A stretch of 64,000 nucleotides of DNA from Chloroflexus sp. Y-396-1 (GTDB taxonomy: Bacteria > Chloroflexota > Chloroflexia > Chloroflexales > Chloroflexaceae): the NCBI RefSeq assembly GCF_000516515.1, contig NZ_KI911784.1:1520881-1584880 (forward strand). Reading direction: 5' to 3'. Shown here piece after piece: positions 56,676-64,000 of this stretch (within the stretch, counting starts at the first letter, position 1; every line of letters starts with the position of its first letter). The notes under the pieces were generated by a model. It saw nothing but the letters and a program-made list of their open reading frames with translations, was not told the DNA's origin and searched no databases. A program made the position numbers and the translations under genes.

Positions 56676-58094
56676 ATGGCTGAAGGCTATCGCATTGAAC
56701 GCGACTCGTTAGGTGAGATGCAAGTACCGGCTAATGCGCTTTACGGTGCGCAGACTCAACGAGCTGTATTGAACTTTCCGGTCAGTGGGATGCGTCCATA
56801 CCCGGCGTTCGTCTGGGCGCAAACGATGATCAAGCGAGCAGCGGCTGAAGTTAATCGTGACCTCGGTCTGCTCGATCCGCAAATTGCCAACGCGATCATC
56901 CAGGCCGCTGATGAAGTATTGGCCGGCAAGCATGCAGATCAATTCGTTGTTGATCCATTCCAAGCCGGTGCTGGTACGTCTCACAACATGAATGTTAACG
57001 AGGTCTTAGCCAATCGCGCCAATCAGATACTGGGTTACAGTCTTGATGACCCGAAGAAGCCGGTCAGCCCAAATGATCATGTGAATATGGCGCAATCAAC
57101 CAACGATACCATTCCAACAGCCATTCGTTTGGGATGTCTGTGGCGCCTGCCCGAACTGCTCGCAGCCATCGATAATCTTGCCGATGCGCTTGAACAGAAG
57201 GCTGTCGAATTTGACGATGTTGTCAAGTCGGGACGCACGCATCTGCAAGATGCCGTTCCCGTGCGACTCGGTCAAGAGTTTGGCGCGTATGCGAAAGCAG
57301 TACGCAACGACCGCGAGCGCATCGCCACCGCGGCCAATCGGCTCCGTCGGTTAGGGATTGGCGGTACGGCAACCGGTACCGGCCTCAATGCCCATCCCGA
57401 ATATCACAGCCGCATGATAGCCAAGTTGAGCGAACTGACCGGTCAGGAACTGTACTCATCAGGCAATCTCTTTGAGTCGATGCAGAGCATGGCCGATCCC
57501 GCCGACTTTTCAGCCAGTCTACGCACCCTCTGCATCACATTAGGGCGTATTGCCAACGATCTTCGTTTGCTCTCCTCTGGCCCGGCTACCGGTCTTGATG
57601 AAATTCGTCTCCCGGCTGTTCAACCCGGTTCCTCAATCATGCCGGGCAAGGTGAATCCGGTGTTAGCTGAAATGCTGAATATGGCCTGCTACCACGTGCA
57701 GGGCTGTGATCTTACAGTAGCCCTGGCTGCGCAAGCCGGTCAGCTCGAACTGAACGTTATGATGCCGATCATTGCTCATAACCTGTTTGAGATGATGCAC
57801 GTCCTGATCGGCGCGATCAATGCCTTCACGACCAAATGCGTGGTTGGGATCACTGCCAATCGGGAAAAGGCGGCTGGCTGGCTGGCGAAGAATGCCATTC
57901 TAGTTACCGCTCTGAACCCGGTTATCGGTTATCTTAACGGGGCTGAAGTGGCGAAAGAGGCGATGGCAACCGGCAAGACGATCAAGGAAGTGGTCGTCGA
58001 GAAGGGTTTGCTAACCCCTGAACAGGTTGATGAGCTGCTTGATGTGCGGAAGATGACCGAGGGCGGTATTCAGGGCATTGCAGCCGCCGGTTAG
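56676..58094 (+). CDS. fumC: Class II fumarate hydratase
   Basis: Reversible hydration of fumarate to malate in the TCA cycle and, in Chloroflexus-type phototrophs, the 3-hydroxypropionate cycle. 472 residues, the usual class II length; the active-site loop is GSSIMPGKVNP, with GAGTSHNMNVNEVLANRA, the SGRTHLQDAVPVRLGQEFG block and a C-terminal FumC domain ending MTEGG. ATG 56676 has AAAGGAG at 9 nt; an upstream GTG frame is rejected because it starts inside the candidate -10 box. Confidence 0.97.
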   Translation: MAEGYRIERDSLGEMQVPANALYGAQTQRAVLNFPVSGMRPYPAFVWAQTMIKRAAAEVNRDLGLLDPQIANAIIQAADEVLAGKHADQFVVDPFQAGAGTSHNMNVNEVLANRANQILGYSLDDPKKPVSPNDHVNMAQSTNDTIPTAIRLGCLWRLPELLAAIDNLADALEQKAVEFDDVVKSGRTHLQDAVPVRLGQEFGAYAKAVRNDRERIATAANRLRRLGIGGTATGTGLNAHPEYHSRMIAKLSELTGQELYSSGNLFESMQSMADPADFSASLRTLCITLGRIANDLRLLSSGPATGLDEIRLPAVQPGSSIMPGKVNPVLAEMLNMACYHVQGCDLTVALAAQAGQLELNVMMPIIAHNLFEMMHVLIGAINAFTTKCVVGITANREKAAGWLAKNAILVTALNPVIGYLNGAEVAKEAMATGKTIKEVVVEKGLLTPEQVDELLDVRKMTEGGIQGIAAAG

Positions 58095-58419
58095 TACAGC
58101 TTTCGTGAGCGGTTGTCGGCAATCTTTTCGTTCCTGGTCGTGCACGTAAACACAGGAGTACGGTCATAGCAGTCAGGTGGGGCGGGTTAAAAACCCGCCC
58201 CAAGCGACTGAGTGAAGTGAGGGAGTACTAGCCGAACACCGCATGGCGCCGACCCACGCCTCACGCTTCAAGAGAAAGAGTATGGGGCGGGGATCGTCGT
58301 TAGCCGATGTAACATTCTTTGGCGTCGCTCCGTTACGGCACAGATCGGTTAACGCTGAAAACTCTGCCGAGATTGACGCCAAATGAGCATGGGACTGGCT
58401 ATTCCCTGCCCGACAATGG
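58095..58419. other. Convergent spacer between fumC and a sensor kinase
   Basis: 325 bp holding the hairpin at 58179-58201 and nothing else I recognise. A short minus-strand frame here (58173-58439) overlaps the kinase end, has no ribosome site and is not called. Confidence 0.5.
58179..58201. terminator. Hairpin downstream of fumC
   Basis: GGGGCGGGTT-AAA-AACCCGCCCC: perfect 10-bp stem, 3-nt loop, 85 bp after the fumC stop. It may terminate the convergent transcripts, or be a member of the interspersed hairpin family. Confidence 0.55.
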
Positions 58420-60810
58420 CTAGCGAATAGCTTCGGCAACCCCTGCTAACGCTCGTTTGGTCCGTTCACGATCATGGTAGGCCGCCTGTACCGTCGCTAA
58501 CAGTTCATCCGCCGAAAAAGGCTTGCGTAGTACCGCATAGGCACCACTGGCAGCCATGGTGGCTACCTGGTCGGGTTCGATCTGACCGGTAAATAGAATA
58601 ACACTCGCGGTTGGGTCATAACTCCGCAAGACATTAAGCAAACTGATCCCATCGAGTTCAGGCATAACCACGTCGCTCAACACAATATCAAACGGCTGCG
58701 CTGTGTAGATCGAAACCGCCTCACCGCTGTGTGCACAGTAGGTCACCTGATGACCAGCCTGTTCAAGAATAGTAGTGAGCGTGCGCGCCGATGCTTCATC
58801 ATCGTCGATAACGAGCATCCGTAGCGCCGGAATGGGTGCTGCCGTAGCTTCAGCCGGTTCTTCCGACACGATCGGCAGTCGAATTGTCATCTTTGTGCCT
58901 TTGCCAACCTCACTCTCGACTTCAAAATGACCATTGTGATTGTTGATAATGCCATACGAGACGGCCAGCCCTAGGCCGGTACCCGATTGGCTGCCAGTTG
59001 TGTTTTTTGTTGTCACAAACGGTTGGAAGATTTGCCGTCGAATCGCTTCGGGGATGCCACAACCGGTATCTTCGACCTGCAAGCAGATCCATTTGTCATC
59101 CGAAGAAAGGGTTACGGTTAGCGTACCACCCTGTGGTTTCATCGCGTCACGGGCATTGGTCAACAGATTTAAGAATACTTGCGAGATCTGACCAGCATCA
59201 CAGACGGTAGGCGGAACCATATCAATGTGACGCACAACCCGAATGTTATGTTTACGCAGCTCAATCTCCATGAGCGTGAGAGTTCCTTCAATCACTTCGC
59301 GCAGGTCTGACAGTTCACGACGCGAATCACGCCGACGGGCAAAGGTCAACAGACTACCGGTAATACTACGACCACGCTTACAGGTGTCGAGGACGACTTT
59401 GAGGGCTTCATTTTTTATGTCAACGTTATTGTCAGCCAAGCCCAACTGAGCATACCCTAACATACCTGCCAGCAGGTTGTTGAATTCATGAGCGATACTG
59501 GCGGCAAAAGTGCCCACGGCTGCAAGTTTCGCCGAGCGCCCCAATTCGATTTGCGATTCTTGCCAGCGCCGAAAGAGCCGGGCATTTTGAATGGCTGTCG
59601 CCACGTGGCGGGCAAAGGCAGCAAGCAGACGCTGCTCATCTTCTTTCAGACCACGCACTGTCTCGAACGCCAGACAGACTGCACCGAGCGGACGTTGCTC
59701 ATCGAGTAACGGCAACATAATAATTGCCTGCCAGGTGGATTGCTGCGTCAAAGCAGCGACCGGCGCCAGCATCTGGACATGCTGATTTGTAAAGAGAGTG
59801 ACCCGTCCGCGCTCCAGGGCAGTTTCATAGGCGTGCGGGAGAGGGATCGGTTGTGGACCGACACCACCTGTAGCTACCGGCAAATGGTGTGTGGCGATCA
59901 ACTGAAGAGTCCCCTGATCATCGTAAAGTGTTACCCACGCACTGTCAGCGTCCATCAAAGCGCTCAGCCGCTCGCCAAGTAAATTAAGCATTGTCGGTAC
60001 ATCACGACTGGTCAGCAGTGCAACCATAAGGCTTTGCAGATGCTCGGTCTGGCGCGAGAGAGCAAGGAGACGTTCATTCACTGCTCGCAGTTGCTTGTCG
60101 GTAACGTTCAGGGCTTCTTCTAGCTGATGCTGACGACGCAGACTGATCTGCGCCATCATCAGTGGCGCCATCCCCAGCACAAACGCCCACACATCCTGCT
60201 GCCAGAGAATTGCCAATACTCCACCAAACGGCGCGTAGATCAACGCATACCAGCCAGCATCATCCAGTCGCCAGTGCAGTGCAGAGAGAAAACGTTCACC
60301 GGTATTCGGGGCTGTTAGACTGGCACTGGCCAGCCGCTCGATAAAGTAGATGATCAGACCACAACTGATCAGACCGAAGAAGGCGAGCGGTGAGGCAACG
60401 TTAGCTTCAAATGTGTGCTGCTGAACAGACATGATAAGAACAACGCTGCCAGCAGTGAGGGCAATCCAGCGAATAGATGCCAGGACAAGCGCCTGCCACC
60501 ATTCAGCTTGACGCGCTAATGCCCCCGCGATAGCACCAATGGCCGTCGCCAGTAAAAAGAGTGGCCAGGGCAAAATGATCATTGCCCCAATTAACACAGC
60601 TAGAGTCACTGCTAGAGGACGGTCAGATTGATTCACAATCGTGAGTGCTTCAAAGACGGTTAGTCCCACCGCAAAGAGAATGGTAGCAAGCAAGGTTGCC
60701 AGATCGATAGTGATTGGCGGGGCCAGCAGGCTAGAGATCACGCCCACCAATAAGGCAGCAATCCACAATCCTATCACCGTACTGCGAAGAGCTGATGGAA
60801 TGGTGTGCAT
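58420..60810 (-). CDS. Membrane hybrid sensor histidine kinase with GAF and receiver domains
   Basis: 796 residues. About seven to eight N-terminal helices (residues 10-225) form an integral membrane sensor, followed by a coiled coil, GAF (about 265-415), HisKA with His441 in IAHEFNNLL, HATPase (FLNLLTNARDAM, DTGCGIPE, SGTGLGLAVS) and a C-terminal receiver with Asp713 in VLSDVVMPELDG. The receiver probably relays to a separate phosphotransfer partner. Neither an output regulator nor a target is adjacent; the nearest upstream gene is mutY, 113 bp away. Confidence 0.94.
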   Translation of the reverse strand: MHTIPSALRSTVIGLWIAALLVGVISSLLAPPITIDLATLLATILFAVGLTVFEALTIVNQSDRPLAVTLAVLIGAMIILPWPLFLLATAIGAIAGALARQAEWWQALVLASIRWIALTAGSVVLIMSVQQHTFEANVASPLAFFGLISCGLIIYFIERLASASLTAPNTGERFLSALHWRLDDAGWYALIYAPFGGVLAILWQQDVWAFVLGMAPLMMAQISLRRQHQLEEALNVTDKQLRAVNERLLALSRQTEHLQSLMVALLTSRDVPTMLNLLGERLSALMDADSAWVTLYDDQGTLQLIATHHLPVATGGVGPQPIPLPHAYETALERGRVTLFTNQHVQMLAPVAALTQQSTWQAIIMLPLLDEQRPLGAVCLAFETVRGLKEDEQRLLAAFARHVATAIQNARLFRRWQESQIELGRSAKLAAVGTFAASIAHEFNNLLAGMLGYAQLGLADNNVDIKNEALKVVLDTCKRGRSITGSLLTFARRRDSRRELSDLREVIEGTLTLMEIELRKHNIRVVRHIDMVPPTVCDAGQISQVFLNLLTNARDAMKPQGGTLTVTLSSDDKWICLQVEDTGCGIPEAIRRQIFQPFVTTKNTTGSQSGTGLGLAVSYGIINNHNGHFEVESEVGKGTKMTIRLPIVSEEPAEATAAPIPALRMLVIDDDEASARTLTTILEQAGHQVTYCAHSGEAVSIYTAQPFDIVLSDVVMPELDGISLLNVLRSYDPTASVILFTGQIEPDQVATMAASGAYAVLRKPFSADELLATVQAAYHDRERTKRALAGVAEAIR

Positions 60811-60923
60811 CGATCACACTCCCCGTAGGTTGCATTATTGCCCAGGCTGCCGCGGTAATCGGCGAAGCAAACGGTCAAATCTCTCACCATACATATTGCC
60901 AAGCTGCACTCCAGGTAATGCGC

Positions 60924-61850
60924 TTAGTCGGGCAAACGAACCCCTTGTTCGGTTACAAGCAGCAGACCGTCGCGAGCCAGATCAACGACCAGTTTCTGCA
61001 ACCAGGTTTCGTGCTCCGCAGTATAATCGGTGCGTATTCGTTGCCCTAATTCAGCCAAAGGTAACACTGTTCCTGTTGGTAAATGCCGCAACGCAGCGAT
61101 GATTCGACCGCGATACCAGCGTCTTGATCCAATAAACGGCTCGGTAGAGCGAGTTTCAGCCACTCGTTTCACCTGCGGAGTGGCCAGAGTCATTACTAGC
61201 TCACTATCAGCCGCAACCGCAGCAGTATACGCACGACAGTGTTGGCGTAACGGGCAACGCCAGCAGGCCGGGCCGGTGGCAGTGCAAATCAATGCCCCCA
61301 ATTCCATGATAGCCTGATTCCACTCCCAGCCTTTGCCCACAGGCAACAATTCTTCTGCATGGGCCAGAAGTGTTGTATCAGATGGCGCGGGCCAGTGATC
61401 AGGGCCAACACATAACCGCCGCACAACACGGCGAATATTGGTATCCAGAAAGACCACATCTTGCTCGAAAGCAAAGCAGGCGATAGCACCGGCAGTGTAA
61501 GGGCCAATCCCGGGAAGCTTACGCAATGCTGCTACCGATGCTGGAACCTGACCATCATACTGTTCTACAATGATTTGGGCAGCACGTTGCAGATGAATTG
61601 CCCGCCGATTATAACCAAGACCGGCCCACAATCTGATCACATCCGCAGTGGAAGCAGTAGCCAGGGCTGTTATAGTGGGAAATTCCGTCAAAAACGCCTG
61701 ATATTTGGGGATAACTCGATCGACCTGCGTCTGCTGGAGCATAATTTCGGCGACCATAATCGCGTAGGGATCGCGGGTTCGGCGCCAGGGCAGGTCTCGT
61801 CCGTGTTTAGCAAACCAGTGGAGTAGCATAGAACGAATTGCCTCGATCAT
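60924..61850 (-). CDS. mutY: A/G-specific adenine glycosylase
   Basis: Removes adenine mispaired with 8-oxoguanine. 308 residues: helix-hairpin-helix LPGIGPYTAGAIACFAF, catalytic Asp in VVFLDTNIRRV, and the 4Fe-4S motif C-x6-C-x2-C-x5-C (ICTATGPACWRCPLRQHC). The C-terminal MutT-like domain is shortened to about 90 residues, with only a partial mismatch-recognition part visible. ATG 61850 is preferred over a TTG one codon earlier; GAGG lies 4 nt upstream. It begins 18 bp after the RelA/SpoT stop and is likely co-transcribed. Confidence 0.93.
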   Translation of the reverse strand: MIEAIRSMLLHWFAKHGRDLPWRRTRDPYAIMVAEIMLQQTQVDRVIPKYQAFLTEFPTITALATASTADVIRLWAGLGYNRRAIHLQRAAQIIVEQYDGQVPASVAALRKLPGIGPYTAGAIACFAFEQDVVFLDTNIRRVVRRLCVGPDHWPAPSDTTLLAHAEELLPVGKGWEWNQAIMELGALICTATGPACWRCPLRQHCRAYTAAVAADSELVMTLATPQVKRVAETRSTEPFIGSRRWYRGRIIAALRHLPTGTVLPLAELGQRIRTDYTAEHETWLQKLVVDLARDGLLLVTEQGVRLPD

Positions 61851-61868
61851 CAAACCTCAACACGTAAT

Positions 61869-64000
61869 CTACGTCTTACGGTAGACATCAATCACATCAG
61901 GAATGCGGTTAATTTTCTCGAGCAACGGCGACAGTTGAGCCATCGATTGTAGCGAGACCGTCACATTCAGGACGGTGCGACCGTTGGCCCAGCGCTTGCC
62001 CTGACTCACGTCGGCAATATTAATACCGGCATCGGCGATCACATTTGAAATATCGCGCCACAATCCTACTCGATCCCAGGCTTCGATCCGCAACGGTACC
62101 GGGAAGAACTGATTTGATCCAATGGTATTCCCCCAACATACCGGCATCAGACGATTGCGTTCGGTAGCACTGAGATTCTGGATCGTGCGACAATCGGTGC
62201 GATGAACGGTAACACCCCGACCACGGGTTGTAAAACCAACTATCGGTTCACCAAAAACCGGGTTACAACAGCGTGCAAGCCGTGAGGCAATTTTACCGGT
62301 ACCTTCGAGATAAATCTCACCACTGGCGCTGACTCGGGCTATTGGTTGGGGAGCACGCGGTAGTTGTAGTTGTTGTTCCTGTTCCGCTTGTTCGCTCTGT
62401 GCCTGTGAAAGCTGTTGTTCGCTTAACAGCTTCTGAACGAGTGTCCGCTCGTTTAGGTCATCAACCCCGATCTGGTAGAAGAGGTCATCAATCGAGCGCA
62501 CGGTTGGGCCGGCCAGCTCAACCAGCTTCTCGAAACTGACCTGCGTTAAACCATAGCGCTTCAGCTCCTTTTCGAGCATTTCGCGCCCGGCAGCAATGTT
62601 TTCTTCACGTTCGAGCCTGCGGAAATATCGCTTAATATGGTTCCGGGCCGAGGGTGTCTTCACAAAACGCAACCAGTCGCGACTGGGGCCGCGCTGGTGT
62701 TTCGAGGTTAGAATCTCAACAATTTCACCGTTTCGTAACTCGTAATCGAGCGGTACCAAGCGGTCATTGACTTTCGCACCGATACAACTGTGCCCCACTT
62801 CAGAGTGAATACGATACGCAAAATCGACCGGTGTTGATCCTTCGGGGAGATCGATAATTTTTCCTTTTGGCGTGAAAACAAAGACGCGCTCTTCAAATTC
62901 GGCGCGTAACATATCGACAAATTCGCGGTCGGTCGTTTCATTGCGCCAGGAGATCAGCTCACGTAACCAGCGAATTTTGTTCTCGTAATCGCGATCACTG
63001 CGGGTATTGAAGCCCTCTTTATAGCGCCAGTGTGCTGCAATGCCGTGCTCGGCTTCTTCGTGCATCTTCGTCGAACGAATCTGCACTTCACAGTGCAACC
63101 CTTCCGGCAAAATGACGGTCGTGTGGATCGAGCGATATGAACTCTCTTTCGGGGCAGCAATATAATCGTCAAACTCCGACATAACCGGCGTCCAATTCAT
63201 CTTGCCGTGTACTACCCCCAGCGCCTGATAACACGCGCCTACCTCATTATTTGGATCGTCAACAATAATCCGCACGGCAAGCTGATCATAGATGCGCTCG
63301 AGAGGCACACCTTTTCGTTCCATTTTGCGCCAGATCGAGTAAATGTGCTTTGAGCGACCGGTCACCTCGGCCTTGATGCCCTCGCGAGCCAACATCTCTT
63401 TCAGTTGGGCAATAATTTTTTGCACGATCCGGTCACGCGCCTCTTTGCGCATCGCCAGACCGCGGGCAATCTCTTGATAGCGATCAGGGTGAAGCGTCTT
63501 AAATGCCAAATCCTCCAGTTCCGACTTCATCTGCCACATCCCGAGGCGATGGGCGAGCGGCGCATAAATGTCGAGAGTTTCACGGGCTACCCGCTGCTGC
63601 TTTTGCGGTGGGGTAGCGTGAATGGTTCGCATGTTATGCAATCGGTCGGCCAGCTTGATCAGCACAACCCGTGGATCGTCGGCAGAAGCAATAATGAGTT
63701 TGCGGTATGTCCCGGCTTGAGCTTCTTCTTTGCTCTTGCTCTCGTAACCGGAAAGCTTTGTAACTCCATCAACCAGACTGGCAACCTGCTGACCGAAGAA
63801 GTGTTCGATGACGTTAATCGGCACACCGCTATCCTCGACCACGTCGTGCAGGAGCGCGGCAGCAATTGATTCGGTGTCGAGACGCAGGTCGAGCAGAATG
63901 ATGGCAACTGCAATCGGATGATCAAGATACGGCTCACCTGACTGTCGGCGTTGTCCTTCGTGGGCAATTGCAGCGAGAGCATACGAACGGCGGATGAGAT
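61869..64000 (-). CDS. RelA/SpoT-family (p)ppGpp synthetase/hydrolase, 5' end outside the window
   Basis: The frame stays open to the right edge, so 710 codons are visible and the start is missing. The HD hydrolase domain is present from the edge (HEGQRRQSGEPYLDHPIAVA, then LLHDVVEDSGVP and KLADRLHNMRT), so hydrolase activity looks intact. The synthetase domain follows (IYDQLAVRII, YRSIHTTVI), then TGS (VFVFTPKGKIIDLPEGSTPVDFAYRIH), a helical/zinc-finger-like region with RLARCCNPVFGEPIVGF, and an ACT domain at the end. A GTG at 63842 is only an internal codon. The full HD-synthetase-TGS-ACT set indicates a bifunctional stringent-response enzyme. Confidence 0.96.
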   Translation of the reverse strand, partial: LIRRSYALAAIAHEGQRRQSGEPYLDHPIAVAIILLDLRLDTESIAAALLHDVVEDSGVPINVIEHFFGQQVASLVDGVTKLSGYESKSKEEAQAGTYRKLIIASADDPRVVLIKLADRLHNMRTIHATPPQKQQRVARETLDIYAPLAHRLGMWQMKSELEDLAFKTLHPDRYQEIARGLAMRKEARDRIVQKIIAQLKEMLAREGIKAEVTGRSKHIYSIWRKMERKGVPLERIYDQLAVRIIVDDPNNEVGACYQALGVVHGKMNWTPVMSEFDDYIAAPKESSYRSIHTTVILPEGLHCEVQIRSTKMHEEAEHGIAAHWRYKEGFNTRSDRDYENKIRWLRELISWRNETTDREFVDMLRAEFEERVFVFTPKGKIIDLPEGSTPVDFAYRIHSEVGHSCIGAKVNDRLVPLDYELRNGEIVEILTSKHQRGPSRDWLRFVKTPSARNHIKRYFRRLEREENIAAGREMLEKELKRYGLTQVSFEKLVELAGPTVRSIDDLFYQIGVDDLNERTLVQKLLSEQQLSQAQSEQAEQEQQLQLPRAPQPIARVSASGEIYLEGTGKIASRLARCCNPVFGEPIVGFTTRGRGVTVHRTDCRTIQNLSATERNRLMPVCWGNTIGSNQFFPVPLRIEAWDRVGLWRDISNVIADAGINIADVSQGKRWANGRTVLNVTVSLQSMAQLSPLLEKINRIPDVIDVYRKT

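Noticed and set aside
58173-58439. 88-codon minus-strand open frame at the end of the sensor kinase
   Set aside because: It overlaps the kinase coding end, lacks a ribosome site and covers the hairpin at 58179; composition is not protein-like.
61869-63842. RelA/SpoT gene starting at the GTG at 63842
   Set aside because: Conserved HD-domain residues continue in frame to the right edge, so the gene is cut by the window, not started there.

Overview
The window reads as a chromosomal segment of a Chloroflexota bacterium, most likely Chloroflexus or a close relative. This is inferred from the overall character of the proteins, the frequent TTG/GTG starts and the many perfect GC-rich intergenic hairpins; no database comparison was possible. 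There is no insertion sequence with a transposase, no tRNA or rRNA, and no CRISPR array that I can see.

Layout. (1) 1-5774: a two-component pair (sensor kinase with the start of its response regulator overlapping by ATGA) divergent from a large secreted peptidoglycan amidase. (2) 7176-10887, minus strand: an aldehyde/xanthine-dehydrogenase-type molybdoenzyme large subunit, moeA, a previously uncalled 44-residue membrane peptide and aroB, apparently one operon. (3) 11154-39740, plus strand: an unbroken 28.6 kb surface-polysaccharide cluster of 24 genes. (4) 39729-46218, minus strand: a PAS/GAF hybrid kinase, an Rsm22-like methyltransferase, moaA and an Mrp-type ATPase. (5) 46868-49112: a SufR-like Fe-S regulator, Mn superoxide dismutase, then a 16-copy 53-bp tandem repeat. 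(6) 49343-52258: a lipoprotein with a duplicated domain and a secreted protein, divergent. (7) 52308-64000: dnaE, fumC, a membrane hybrid kinase, mutY and a RelA/SpoT gene that runs off the right edge.

The polysaccharide cluster is the most interesting part. It begins with an ABC exporter (Wzm/Wzt with a carbohydrate-binding tail), a VanZ/LamG-like membrane protein and a membrane-anchored sugar-dehydrogenase/cytochrome c fusion. It continues with a UDP-sugar dehydrogenase, glycosyltransferases, a NodB deacetylase, and then a PAPS-producing Sat-CysC fusion placed directly against a PAPS-dependent sulfotransferase. After a 534-bp gap the second half carries a Wzz/tyrosine-kinase-like protein with an altered Walker A, a lipoprotein HlyD-like adaptor, sugar epimerases including a GDP-L-fucose synthase, an O-antigen polymerase/ligase, more glycosyltransferases, a ChbG/YdjC deacetylase and a CapK-like adenylate-forming enzyme. 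Together these predict a dedicated sulfated, uronic-acid- and deoxysugar-containing exopolysaccharide with parts of both the ABC-dependent and the Wzy-dependent export routes.

Non-coding structure is also notable. At least seven intergenic hairpins with perfect 6-13 bp stems, most with 3-nt loops, are scattered through the window. The 53-bp tandem array is built around a hairpin of the same design. A short terminal-repeat-like motif recurs near 5.9 kb and 25.3-25.5 kb.
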